Shown piece after piece: positions 15,622 through 24,140 of a stretch of DNA of 64,000 nucleotides (positions within the stretch are counted from its first letter, which is position 1; each line of letters starts with the position of its first letter). A program made the position numbers and the translations under genes. This stretch comes from Isoptericola sp. AK164 (lineage in GTDB: Bacteria > Actinomycetota > Actinomycetes > Actinomycetales > Cellulomonadaceae), in contig NZ_CP119106.1 of the NCBI RefSeq assembly GCF_029643425.1, positions 1,178,001-1,242,000 on the forward strand. The letters run 5' to 3'. The notes beneath the pieces are model-generated. The model was given only the letters and a program-made list of their open reading frames with translations, did not search any database and was not told the DNA's origin.

Positions 15622-17252
15622 GCGACATCCGGGGTGCCGACACGGTGCCGGACGACCTGCTCGAGGCGTTCACGAGCTACGAGGCGGCGGTCGTGGCGAA
15701 CGACCTCGACCACCTCGACGCCGCGTTCGCGCCGGGGGAGTCCACCCTGCGCGGCGACGCCGCCGGGCTGCTCGTCGGCCACGAGGCGATCTCCGCGTTC
15801 CGCGGGACCCGCGGCGGCGTGCCCCCGCGTCGGATCGAGCGCGTCGAGCACCGCGAGCTCGGCCCGGACGTGGCGCTGCTGGTCTCCGTCTCGCGCTACG
15901 ACTCCGGCGGCACCGGGCTGCAGACGCAGGTGTGGCAGCGCGTCGACGGCACGTGGCTCATCACCGCCGCGCACGTGACCCCGCGCGCGACGGCGCTGGA
16001 CCGGCGGGTCTGGCGCACGGTCGGCGACCCGATGTACCAGGGGGCGTGGGAGGGGCCGCTGGCCGGGCTGACCGTGGCCGTCAAGGACCTCTTCGCGATC
16101 TCCGGGTACAGGATCGGCGCCGGGAACCCCACGTTCCTCGACGACGGTCGCGCCGAGACCTCGACGGCCCCGGCCGTCTCCGACCTGCTGCGCGGCGGCG
16201 CCTCGCTGCGCGGCATCGCCCGTACCGACGAGCTCGCCTACTCGGTCGCGGGCGACAACGTGCACTACGGCACGCCGCCCAACGGTGCGCTGCCGGGTGC
16301 GCTGCCGGGTGGCTCCTCGAGCGGGCCGGCCTCCGCCGTGGCGACCGGCCAGGCCGAGGTCGGACTGGCCACCGACACCGCGGGCTCCGTCCGCGTCCCC
16401 GCCTCCTACCAGGGGCTGTGGGGGCTGCGCACGACGCACGGGCTGGTGCCGCGGCAGGGGATGCTGCCGCTGGCGCAGTCCTTCGACACGGTCGGCTGGC
16501 TCACGCGCGACGGCGGCACGCTGCAGCGGGTCGCCGACTGGTGCCTGAGCTACGACGGCTCGGAGTCGACCGAGAACGTCTACGGCGAGTCCGGGCACGA
16601 CCTGCCGTGGCGGTTCGTGGTGCCCACCGAGCTGCTCGCCGTGGCCGAGCCCGACACCCGGGCGGCCCTCGAGGAGCTCGTCGACACGCTCGCACGGCAC
16701 CCCGAGGCGCCGGCGGTCGGCACCGGCGAGGTCGGGGACCTCGACGAGTACCTCACGGCGTTCCGGACCGTCCAGGGTGCCGAGGCGTGGCGCAACCACG
16801 GAGCGTGGCTGCGCCGGCATCCCGACGCCGTCGGCCCCGCCGTCGCCGAGCGCTTCCGGGCCGCGGCGGCGGTGACGGCCGAGCAGGAGTCCGCCGCACG
16901 GGCCGCGCTGTCGCCCCTCGCCGCGCGCGTGCACGCCCTCGTCGAGGACGCGGTCCTGCTCCTGCCCACCGTCCCCGGGCCGGCGCCGCTGCGCACGAGC
17001 GGCGGCGAGCGGGTCGACGCCGTCCGCGCCGCGACGCTGCGCCTGACCACCCCCGCCGCGGTCGCCGGGCTGCCGGCGCTGTCCGCGCCCCTGCTCACCG
17101 TCCCGTCGCTGCTCGGCCCCGCGCCCGTCGGGGTGTGCCTCGTCTCGCGCGCCGGCACCGACATCGCCCTCGTCCGCCTGGCCCGTCGGCTCGCCCGCCT
17201 CCTCGGGCCCGGCGACGGCGGCCCCACCACGACCGGAGGAACGATCGCATGA
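15618..17252 (+). CDS. HpxZ/AtzH-like domain fused to amidase, probable oxalurate amidohydrolase
   Basis: Protein of 544 aa. Residues about 1-128 are an NTF2-like DUF3225 domain (AtzH/HpxZ type, ending in QVWQRVDGTWLITAAHVT). Residues about 140-535 are an amidase-signature domain with the Ser-cisSer-Lys triad: K156 in VAVKDLFAI, S233 in GGSSSG and S257 in DTAGSVRVP. In Klebsiella, separate HpxY (amidase) and HpxZ proteins take part in oxalurate breakdown, and AtzE/AtzH are their cyanurate-pathway relatives; here the two are one chain. The aminotransferase encoded next makes oxalurate, so oxalurate amidohydrolase is a reasoned assignment. Coupled at both ends by ATGA overlaps. Confidence 0.82.
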   Translation: MSDIRGADTVPDDLLEAFTSYEAAVVANDLDHLDAAFAPGESTLRGDAAGLLVGHEAISAFRGTRGGVPPRRIERVEHRELGPDVALLVSVSRYDSGGTGLQTQVWQRVDGTWLITAAHVTPRATALDRRVWRTVGDPMYQGAWEGPLAGLTVAVKDLFAISGYRIGAGNPTFLDDGRAETSTAPAVSDLLRGGASLRGIARTDELAYSVAGDNVHYGTPPNGALPGALPGGSSSGPASAVATGQAEVGLATDTAGSVRVPASYQGLWGLRTTHGLVPRQGMLPLAQSFDTVGWLTRDGGTLQRVADWCLSYDGSESTENVYGESGHDLPWRFVVPTELLAVAEPDTRAALEELVDTLARHPEAPAVGTGEVGDLDEYLTAFRTVQGAEAWRNHGAWLRRHPDAVGPAVAERFRAAAAVTAEQESAARAALSPLAARVHALVEDAVLLLPTVPGPAPLRTSGGERVDAVRAATLRLTTPAAVAGLPALSAPLLTVPSLLGPAPVGVCLVSRAGTDIALVRLARRLARLLGPGDGGPTTTGGTIA

Positions 17253-18508
17253 CCGCCGCCCTGCCTGGTTCGAGCCTGCCCCGACCGGGCCTGCCCGGCC
17301 CGATCGAGCCGCCCGCCCGCCTGCTCATGGGTCCCGGCCCCGTGTCGGCGTACCCCAGCGTGCTGCGCGCGATGTCGGCGCCGCTGGTGGGCCAGTACGA
17401 CCCCTTCATGACGGCGTCGATGACCGAGACCCAGGAGCTGTACCGCCAGGTCTGGGGCACGACGAACGAGGCGACCGTGCTCGTCGACGGCACCTCGCGC
17501 GCCGGGATCGAGGCGGCGATCGTCTCGCTGGTGCGCCCGGGGGAGCGGGTGCTGGTGCCGGTCTTCGGCCGGTTCGGCCTGCTGCTCGCCGAGATCGCCG
17601 AGCGGGCGATGGCCGAGGTGCACACCATCGAGGTGCCGTGGGGGCAGGTCGTGCCCGTCTCGATGATCGCCGAGGCGATCGAGCGGGTGCGCCCCACGCT
17701 GCTGGCCCTGGTCCAGGGCGACACGTCGACCACGATGAACCAGCCGCTCGACGAGGTCGGGGCGCTCTGCGAGAAGCACGGCGTGCTGTTCTACTCCGAC
17801 GCCACCGCCTCGCTGGGCGGCAACGCCTTCGAGGCGGACGCGTGGGGGCTCGACGCCGCCACCGCCGGTCTGCAGAAGTGCCTCGGCGGGCCGTCCGGGT
17901 CGGCGCCGATCACGCTGTCGCCCCGCGCCGAGGAGGTCGTGCGGTCGCGCAAGCGGATCGAGGCCGGGATCCGCGAGCCGGACGACCCCGAGGCGACCGA
18001 CTTCGTGCGCTCCAACTACTTCGACCTCGGCATGATCCTGGACTACTGGGGGCCGCGTCGTCTCAACCACCACACCGAGGCCACGTCGATGCTGTACGCG
18101 GCGCGCGAGTGCGCCCGCGTGATCCTGGCCGAGGGGCGGGACGCCGTCGTCGAGCGGCACCGGCTCGCCGGCGAGGCGATGCTCGCGGGCGTGCGCGGCC
18201 TCGGGCTGCAGGTCTTCGGCGACGTCGCGCACAAGATGCACAACGTCGTCGCCGTCGAGATCCCCGAGGGGATCCCCGGCGATGCCGCCCGTGCCGCGCT
18301 ACTGGCCGACTACGGGATCGAGATCGGGACCTCCTTCGGTCCGCTGCACGGACGGGTGTGGCGCATCGGCACCATGGGCTACAACGCTCGGCAGGACGCC
18401 GTCCTGGCCACGCTGGCCGCGCTCGAGGACGTGCTGCGCCGGTTCGGGTGCTCCGTGCCCGCCGGGGGCGGGACCGAGGCGGCCGCCGACGTCTACCGAG
18501 GCGCGTGA
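17249..18508 (+). CDS. pucG: Ureidoglycine-glyoxylate aminotransferase
   Basis: Protein of 419 aa, class V PLP-dependent aminotransferase of the alanine-glyoxylate type. LLMGPGPVSAYPSVLRAM starts the fold, SDATASLGGNAFEAD holds the cofactor aspartate, and K210 in GLQKCLGGPSG is the Schiff-base lysine. In purine operons such enzymes (PucG/UGXT) convert S-ureidoglycine plus glyoxylate to oxalurate plus glycine. Neighbouring allC supplies ureidoglycine, and no ureidoglycine aminohydrolase was seen. ATGA overlap with the amidase and TGATG overlap with allC. Confidence 0.88.
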   Translation: MTAALPGSSLPRPGLPGPIEPPARLLMGPGPVSAYPSVLRAMSAPLVGQYDPFMTASMTETQELYRQVWGTTNEATVLVDGTSRAGIEAAIVSLVRPGERVLVPVFGRFGLLLAEIAERAMAEVHTIEVPWGQVVPVSMIAEAIERVRPTLLALVQGDTSTTMNQPLDEVGALCEKHGVLFYSDATASLGGNAFEADAWGLDAATAGLQKCLGGPSGSAPITLSPRAEEVVRSRKRIEAGIREPDDPEATDFVRSNYFDLGMILDYWGPRRLNHHTEATSMLYAARECARVILAEGRDAVVERHRLAGEAMLAGVRGLGLQVFGDVAHKMHNVVAVEIPEGIPGDAARAALLADYGIEIGTSFGPLHGRVWRIGTMGYNARQDAVLATLAALEDVLRRFGCSVPAGGGTEAAADVYRGA

Positions 18509-19824
18509 TGGCAGCGCTGCTGCAGACCGCCCCCGACACCGTCGCCGCGGCCGCCCGCCGGGTGATGGCCCGCTGCGACGAGCTCGCCCGGATCAGCGCC
18601 ACGGCCGGGGGCATCGAGCGCGTCTACCTCTCCCCGGAGCACGCCCGCGTGAACCGGCTGGCCGCGCAGTGGATGCGCGAGATCGGCATGACCACGCGCC
18701 TCGACGCCGCCGGCAACCAGGTCGGGCGGCTGGAACGCTCGACCGCGTCCGGGGCGCCCGACCTCGACGCGCCCGCCCTCGTGCTCGGGTCCCACCTGGA
18801 CACCGTGCCCGACGCCGGGCGCTACGACGGGATCGTCGGCGTCCTCATGGGTCTGGAGGTCGTGCGGATGCTGCGCGTGCCGGGCCCCGACGGGACGGGG
18901 TGGCGGTCCCCGCTGCCGTTCGCCCTGGAGGTCGTCGCCTTCTCGGACGAGGAGGGCACCCGGTTCGGCAAGGCGCTGCTGGGCTCCTCGGCCGTCGCGG
19001 GCACCTGGGACCCCGACTGGTGGGACCTCACCGACGCCGACGGCGTCACCCTGCGCGAGGCCTTCGCCGAGTTCGGGCTCGACCCCGGTCGCGTCGGGGA
19101 GGCGGCCCGGCGGCCCGAGGAGCTCGCCGGCTACCTCGAGGCCCACATCGAGCAGGGCCCCGAGCTCGACGAGCGGGGGGAGTCGCTCGCCGTCGTGTCC
19201 TCGATCGCGTCCGCCCGACGGTTCCAGCTCGTCGTCGAGGGGGAGGCCCGGCACGCCGGCGGGACCCCGTACGACCGTCGTCGCGACGCGCTCCTCGGGG
19301 CGAGCGAGGCGGCGCTGGCGATCGAGCGCGTCTGCCGCGCCGAGCACCACATCATCGGCACGGTCGGGCAGCTCGAGGCCTACCCGGGGGCGGTGAACAT
19401 CGTGCCGGGTGAGGCGCGCCTCAGCCTCGACCTGCGCGGTGAGTTCGACGACGCCCGGGACGACGTGTGGACGTCGATCGAGCGTGAGCTCGACGTGATC
19501 ACGGGGCGTCGCGGCCTGCGGTGGCACGCCCGCGAGGTCCACAGCGCGCCCGCCGTGTTCTGCGCGCCGCTGCTGCAGGACGTCGTCCGCGAGGGCATCG
19601 TCTCGACCCTCGGCCGCGGCGTCGACGACCCGGCGACGATCTTCAGCCGCGCGGGGCACGACGCCATGGCGATCGGGTCGGTGACCGACGTGGGGATGCT
19701 GTTCCTGCGCAACCCGGACGGCATCAGCCACCACCCGGACGAGGCGGTCTCCGCCGGGGACGTCGCGTACGGCACCCGCGCGCTGGCGGAGTCGGTGCTG
19801 CAGCTGGCGGCCGACCGGGGCTGA
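18508..19824 (+). CDS. allC: Allantoate amidohydrolase
   Basis: Protein of 438 aa of the M20 zinc-hydrolase family (allantoate amidohydrolase / beta-ureidopropionase group). Metal and substrate motifs: GSHLDTVPDAGRYDG, SDEEGTRFG, EAHIEQGPELDE, a GTVGQLEAYPGAVNIVPG dimerisation/substrate block, and TIFSRAGHDAM. It hydrolyses allantoate to S-ureidoglycine with release of ammonia and CO2. The ATG overlaps the pucG stop (TGATG). Last gene of the operon; it converges on a TetR gene across 52 bp with no strong hairpin. Confidence 0.92.
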   Translation: MAALLQTAPDTVAAAARRVMARCDELARISATAGGIERVYLSPEHARVNRLAAQWMREIGMTTRLDAAGNQVGRLERSTASGAPDLDAPALVLGSHLDTVPDAGRYDGIVGVLMGLEVVRMLRVPGPDGTGWRSPLPFALEVVAFSDEEGTRFGKALLGSSAVAGTWDPDWWDLTDADGVTLREAFAEFGLDPGRVGEAARRPEELAGYLEAHIEQGPELDERGESLAVVSSIASARRFQLVVEGEARHAGGTPYDRRRDALLGASEAALAIERVCRAEHHIIGTVGQLEAYPGAVNIVPGEARLSLDLRGEFDDARDDVWTSIERELDVITGRRGLRWHAREVHSAPAVFCAPLLQDVVREGIVSTLGRGVDDPATIFSRAGHDAMAIGSVTDVGMLFLRNPDGISHHPDEAVSAGDVAYGTRALAESVLQLAADRG

Positions 19825-19876
19825 GGCCGGGCGGAGCACGACCCGTTGCGAGCCGGCCGGTCAGCGTGCGCGTCGG

Positions 19877-20461
19877 TCAGGGTGTCCGGCCCACCGGGCG
19901 GTTCCACGACGGCGGGCCGACCGCGACGATCGTGCGGGCGAGGGCCGGGATGTCGTCCTCGTCGCCGCCTGCGCGCAGCCAGGCGGTGATCGCCTCGACC
20001 GTGCCGGCGGCGGAGTAGGCGACGAGGATCTCGCGCGTGACGTCGTCGCCCAGGCCGTCCGGCACGGCCGGGGCGTCCTGGGGATGGTCCTGCAGGTACT
20101 CGCCGAGGCGCGCGGCCAGGACGGCCTGCAGGACCTGCCGGACCCGGCCCTCGGCGCCCTCGACCAGGGCGCGGCGGTAGATCTCGCGACGGGCGGCGAC
20201 GTGCTGCAGGAGCCGGGTCTCGGCCCGGACGAACTCGTCGGCGCCGCCGCGCGTCGGGGGGTCGATCCTGCGCAGCTCCTCCTCGAGCACGGTCGCCAGC
20301 AGCTCCACCGGGCTCGCCGCGTGCCGGTAGAAGGTGTCGCGCGTGATGCCGGCGGCGCGGGCGACCTCCGTGACGCTCAGGGAGCCGACAGGGCGGTGCG
20401 CGGCCAGGTCGAGGACCGCCGATCGCAGGCTCGAGCGGGTGCGCTCCTGGCGGGGATCCAT
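19877..20461 (-). CDS. TetR-family transcriptional regulator
   Basis: Protein of 194 aa. A TetR helix-turn-helix lies at about 8-52 (SLSVTEVARAAGITRDTFYRHA), followed by an all-helical ligand domain. It is divergent from the zinc-dependent dehydrogenase at 20563 with a 101-bp shared region, so it most likely controls that gene. The ligand cannot be read from the sequence. Confidence 0.9.
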   Translation of the reverse strand: MDPRQERTRSSLRSAVLDLAAHRPVGSLSVTEVARAAGITRDTFYRHAASPVELLATVLEEELRRIDPPTRGGADEFVRAETRLLQHVAARREIYRRALVEGAEGRVRQVLQAVLAARLGEYLQDHPQDAPAVPDGLGDDVTREILVAYSAAGTVEAITAWLRAGGDEDDIPALARTIVAVGPPSWNRPVGRTP

Positions 20462-20562
20462 GGCGTCATCGTGGCACAGGCGGATGTATCAGACACATGT
20501 CAGATTGATGTTAGCCTCGTGGCGCTGACCCGACGAGGGCGTCAGCAGAAAGGTGACCCGCC
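20462..20562. promoter_or_regulatory. Divergent promoter/operator between TetR and dehydrogenase genes
   Basis: AT-rich for this genome. It contains a direct repeat TCAGA-N3-ATG in two copies 11 bp apart (about 20490-20512), a candidate operator for the adjacent TetR protein. AGAAAGGTGA about 10 nt before the dehydrogenase ATG is a likely ribosome binding site. Confidence 0.4.
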
Positions 20563-21618
20563 ATGAAGGCTGCAGTGCTCCACGCCCAGGAAGACCTCCG
20601 GGTGGAGGACGTGACCGAACCCCGTCCCGCGCGAGGGGAGGTCAAGCTGCGCAACGCCTACTCGGGCATCTGCGGCTCCGACCTCCACGCGTACTTCGAC
20701 CCGGCCGGTGCCGGGCTCGACCTGGAGAACCCGCACCCGGTGACGGGCTCCACCCCGCCCCAGATCCTCGGCCACGAGTTCTCCGGCACCGTCGTCGAGG
20801 TCGGCGAGGGCGTCGAGGGTCTGGCCGTCGGCGACCGGGTCGCCGTCTGGCCGGTCTACTCGTGCGGCGAGTGCACCGCGTGCCGTCGCGGCAACCCGAA
20901 CGTCTGCCGCACCATCGGCTTCCACGGCCTGACGTCGCACGGTGGCGGCATGGCCGAGTACACGACCGTCCAGGCCGCGAAGTGCCACCGGCTCCCGGAG
21001 AACGTCGACCTCAAGCTCGGCGCGCTCGTCGAGCCCATGGCCGTCGCCTGGCACGCCGTCGACCGGGCCCCCGTCCAGGCGGGCAGGAGCGCCCTCATCG
21101 CCGGCGCCGGCCCGATCGGCATCGGCCTGTTCTTCGCGCTGCGCGCCCGGGGTGTGGAGAACATCGTGGTCTCCGAGCCCAGCGCCGAGCGTCGCGCGGC
21201 GATCGCCGCCGTCGGCGCCACGAACGTCGTCGACCCGATGACCGAGGACCTCGCCGCCCGCGTGGCCGAGGCCACCGGTGGCGACGGTGTCGACGTCGCG
21301 TACGATGCCGCGGGCGTCGGCCCGGCCGTCACGTCGAGCCTGGCCTCGCTGACCCCGGGCGGCACCGTGCTCGTCGTCGCGATCCACGAGCGGACGATGG
21401 AGATCCACCCGACGGCCCACCTCGTCATGGGAGAGACCACCATCACCGGTGCGCTCGGCCAGCTGCCCGCGGACTTCGACGCCGTCATCGAGGCGATGTC
21501 GAAGGGCCTCTACGAGGTGTCCGAGGCCTGGGTCTCCGAGGTCTCGATCGACGAGGTCCCCGAGGCGATCGCCGACCTGCGTGCCGGCAAGCGCATGAAG
21601 GTGCTCGTCCGGGCCTGA
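20563..21618 (+). CDS. Zinc-dependent alcohol dehydrogenase, butanediol dehydrogenase-like
   Basis: Protein of 351 aa, medium-chain dehydrogenase/reductase. Catalytic zinc site: CGSD at 37-40, GHEFSG, and the later EPMAVAWHA. Structural zinc loop with four cysteines: CGECTACRRGNPNVC. Rossmann motif GAGPIG. The AYFDPAGAG-type insertion after CGSDLHAYF is typical of 2,3-butanediol dehydrogenases, so acetoin/butanediol oxidation or a related polyol is plausible. It sits between the two halves of the purine cluster without an evident pathway link. Confidence 0.87.
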   Translation: MKAAVLHAQEDLRVEDVTEPRPARGEVKLRNAYSGICGSDLHAYFDPAGAGLDLENPHPVTGSTPPQILGHEFSGTVVEVGEGVEGLAVGDRVAVWPVYSCGECTACRRGNPNVCRTIGFHGLTSHGGGMAEYTTVQAAKCHRLPENVDLKLGALVEPMAVAWHAVDRAPVQAGRSALIAGAGPIGIGLFFALRARGVENIVVSEPSAERRAAIAAVGATNVVDPMTEDLAARVAEATGGDGVDVAYDAAGVGPAVTSSLASLTPGGTVLVVAIHERTMEIHPTAHLVMGETTITGALGQLPADFDAVIEAMSKGLYEVSEAWVSEVSIDEVPEAIADLRAGKRMKVLVRA

Positions 21619-21630
21619 CCCCCCCAGCCG

Positions 21631-21666
21631 GGGCCGGCCGGGCGTCCCCCGCGCCCGGCCGGTCCC
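21631..21666. terminator. Bidirectional terminator
   Basis: Hairpin with an 11-bp perfect GC stem (21634-21644 with 21652-21662), a 7-nt loop and an outer GGG/CCC pair. It lies between the convergent dehydrogenase and ABC permease genes. It does not contain the conserved 45-nt core of the terminators near 10.0 and 60.4 kb. Confidence 0.75.
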
Positions 21667-21676
21667 TTCGTCCGTC

Positions 21677-22480
21677 TCAGCGCTGCGCGGACGTCATCGC
21701 CATGCGGTTCAGCACCACGTTCTCGATCACCTGGACCACGTTGTAGAGCAGCAGCGTGACGATCGTGATGAGCGCGACCGACGCCCACAGGTCGTCGAAG
21801 CGGGCGGACGCCGTGAACTTCACGATCGACCCGCCGATCCCCGTGCCCGTCGACAGCCACTCGGCGAGCAGCGCGCCCGTGACCGCACCGGGGACGGAGA
21901 CCCGTGCCGCGGCGAACAGCGACGGCAGGGCGCCGGGGATGTTGACCTTGCGCATCGTGGTCAGGCGGGAGCCGCCGTAGACGTGCACCAGGTCCAGGCT
22001 CTGCACGCTCGCCCGGTTGAGACCGAACAGGATCGACGCCAGCGCCGGGAACAGCACGACGATCGAGCCGATGACGGCGACCGAGGCCTGGGTGCCGCGC
22101 CCCGTGATGAGGATGATCACCGGCGCGATCGACACCAGCGGGATCGCCCGCAGCAGCAGGGCCAGCGGCATGACACCGGCCTCGACGGTGCGCGACAGCG
22201 AGAACGCCACGGCGAGGACGCCGGCGACGCCCATCCCGGCGACGAAGCCGAGTGCGGCGTCCTGCAGGGTCTGCGTCAGCAGCGGTGTCAGGTCCGCACG
22301 GTTCGCCACGGCCTCCTCGCCGGAGACGAGGAACTCCCAGACGTCGGCCGGGCCCTTGGCGACGTAGGGGGACATGCCGGTGAGGTTGACGACCGCCCAC
22401 CACAGGGCCAGCACGATCACCAGGGTCAGCAGCGCGTTGAGGACGGCGCGCCCCACGGGGCGCCAGGACACGGTGGTCAT
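21677..22480 (-). CDS. ABC transporter permease (SsuC/ThiX type)
   Basis: Protein of 267 aa with six predicted membrane helices and the BPD_transp_1 EAA-like loop (VYGGSRLTTMRKVNIPGALP). It belongs to the importer class that carries taurine, sulfonates, nitrate or pyrimidine precursors. The ATG overlaps the stop of the preceding permease (ATGA). Last gene of the operon SBP-ATPase-permease-permease. Substrate is argued under the SBP. Confidence 0.9.
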   Translation of the reverse strand: MTTVSWRPVGRAVLNALLTLVIVLALWWAVVNLTGMSPYVAKGPADVWEFLVSGEEAVANRADLTPLLTQTLQDAALGFVAGMGVAGVLAVAFSLSRTVEAGVMPLALLLRAIPLVSIAPVIILITGRGTQASVAVIGSIVVLFPALASILFGLNRASVQSLDLVHVYGGSRLTTMRKVNIPGALPSLFAAARVSVPGAVTGALLAEWLSTGTGIGGSIVKFTASARFDDLWASVALITIVTLLLYNVVQVIENVVLNRMAMTSAQR

Positions 22481-23286
22481 GACGTGCTCCGTCCTGCCAC
22501 CCACGGGGTGGCCACGCGCGAGAGGAGGCCGACGATGCCGTAGCCGATCAGGGCGACGGCGGCGGTGAGCAGGAAGACGGCCCACACGCGGGGCGAGTCG
22601 AGCTCGCCCTGCAGGCGGATCAGGGTGATGCCGACGCCTTGGTCGATCCCGCCCATGTACTCGCCGAGGACCGCGCCGAGGAACGCCGACGGCACGGCGA
22701 TCTGCAAGGCGTTGAGGATCGCGGGGGTCGCGGCGATGAGCCGCACCTTGCGCAGCTGCGTGAACCGGGTCCCGCCGTAGACGCGCACGACGTCGAGGCT
22801 CGCCTTGTCGGCCGACTTGAACCCCAGCAGCGCGCCGACCACGGTCGTGAAGAAGACCGCCAGGGCCGCGAGGAAGATCGCCGTCGCGCTCGGCTCGCCC
22901 GGGCGCGGCGCCCCGCCGAGGACCACGATGGCGATGCCGCCGACGGCCACCACCGGCAGGCAGTAGCTGACCACGGCGATCTGGGTCACGACCGTCTCGA
23001 TGCGGGGCGCGAGCAGCACCGTCGCGGCGAGCAGCAGGGCGATGCCGTTGCCCCAGGCGAAGCCGATGAGCGCCTCGGTGATCGTCACCGAGAACACGCC
23101 CCGGTAGGCCGCCAGACCGTCGTCGGCGATCGTGGAGAACACCACCCACGGGGAGGGGACCGGCGTGAAGGTGGTGCCGGGCGGCGGCTGGAAGATCGTG
23201 GCCGAGAACAGCCACCAGGCGCCCACCAGCGCGACCGCGCCGATGACGCCCGCGAGCCAGCCGGGGATCCGTGTACGCCGGGACAT
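22477..23286 (-). CDS. ABC transporter permease (SsuC/ThiX type)
   Basis: Protein of 269 aa with about six helices and the cytoplasmic coupling loop VYGGTRFTQLRKVRLIAATP. It is a paralogue of the next permease, so the channel is probably a heterodimer. The ATG at 23286 overlaps the ATPase stop by one base (TGATG). Confidence 0.9.
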   Translation of the reverse strand: MSRRTRIPGWLAGVIGAVALVGAWWLFSATIFQPPPGTTFTPVPSPWVVFSTIADDGLAAYRGVFSVTITEALIGFAWGNGIALLLAATVLLAPRIETVVTQIAVVSYCLPVVAVGGIAIVVLGGAPRPGEPSATAIFLAALAVFFTTVVGALLGFKSADKASLDVVRVYGGTRFTQLRKVRLIAATPAILNALQIAVPSAFLGAVLGEYMGGIDQGVGITLIRLQGELDSPRVWAVFLLTAAVALIGYGIVGLLSRVATPWVAGRSTS

Positions 23287-24134
23287 CAGGCCTCCGCCGC
23301 GGCGCCGTGCGCACCGAACAGGATCTCGGAGGCGCGGTCCACGAGCGCGTGGAACTCCGGGGTGCGCATCATCTCGGGGGTGCGCGGGCGCGGGAGGTCG
23401 ACCTCGATGATCTCCTTCATGCGTCCCGGGCGGGCCGACATCACCGCGACCCGGTCCGACAGGAAGATCGCCTCGGAGATGCCGTGGGTGACGAGCAGCG
23501 TCGTGGCCGGCTTCTCGGTCCAGATGCGCAGCAGCTCCAGGTTGAGGCTCTGGCGCGTCATGTCGTCCAACGCGCCGAACGGCTCGTCCAGGAGCAGCAC
23601 GGACGGCTTGAGGGCCAGGGCGCGCGCGATCGAGACGCGCTGGCGCATGCCGCCGGAGAGCTGGGCGGGCTTGGCCTTCTCGAACCCGGTCAGCCCGACG
23701 AGCTCGATGAGCTCCTCGACGTAGGCCTTGTCGACCTTGCGGCCGGCGACCTCGAAGACGAGGCGGATGTTGGTGAGCACGCTGCGCCACGGCAGCAGGG
23801 CGTGGTCCTGGAACGCGATGCCGAGCTCGCTGTCGCGGCGCAGCTGGGCCGGCGTCTTGCCGTCGACGAACACCTCACCGGCGGTGGGGTGCTCGAGGTC
23901 GGCCAGCACCCGCAGGATCGTCGACTTGCCGCAGCCCGAGGGGCCCAGCAGAGCGAGGAACGAGCCCTTGTCGGTGTGCAGGTGGGCGTCCTGCAGCGCG
24001 GTCACCGTCTTGCGGCGACCGGTGTGGAACGTCTTGGTCAGTCCGTCGATGTGGATGCCGGTGCCCCCCGGGGCTGCCGCAGCTTCCTGCGGCAGCCCCG
24101 AGGGGCGGGCACCCGACGTGGTGTCGTGGCTCAT
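23286..24134 (-). CDS. ABC transporter ATP-binding protein (SsuB/TauB type)
   Basis: Protein of 282 aa. Walker [11 protein letters not shown]-loop [10 protein letters not shown], signature LSGGMRQRV, Walker [13 protein letters not shown] and the H-loop THGISEA are all present. An N-terminal tail of about 25 residues is low complexity. It energises the two downstream permeases. It ends on the TGATG overlap and begins 6 nt after the SBP stop. Confidence 0.93.
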   Translation of the reverse strand: MSHDTTSGARPSGLPQEAAAAPGGTGIHIDGLTKTFHTGRRKTVTALQDAHLHTDKGSFLALLGPSGCGKSTILRVLADLEHPTAGEVFVDGKTPAQLRRDSELGIAFQDHALLPWRSVLTNIRLVFEVAGRKVDKAYVEELIELVGLTGFEKAKPAQLSGGMRQRVSIARALALKPSVLLLDEPFGALDDMTRQSLNLELLRIWTEKPATTLLVTHGISEAIFLSDRVAVMSARPGRMKEIIEVDLPRPRTPEMMRTPEFHALVDRASEILFGAHGAAAEA

Positions 24135-24140
24135 GGGTCC

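Noticed and set aside
16285-16330. Tandem repeat in the amidase gene as a regulatory or mobile feature
   Set aside because: It is a 12-bp duplication encoding GALPGALPGG just before the catalytic GGSSSG loop; frame and motif are intact, so it is ordinary slippage.
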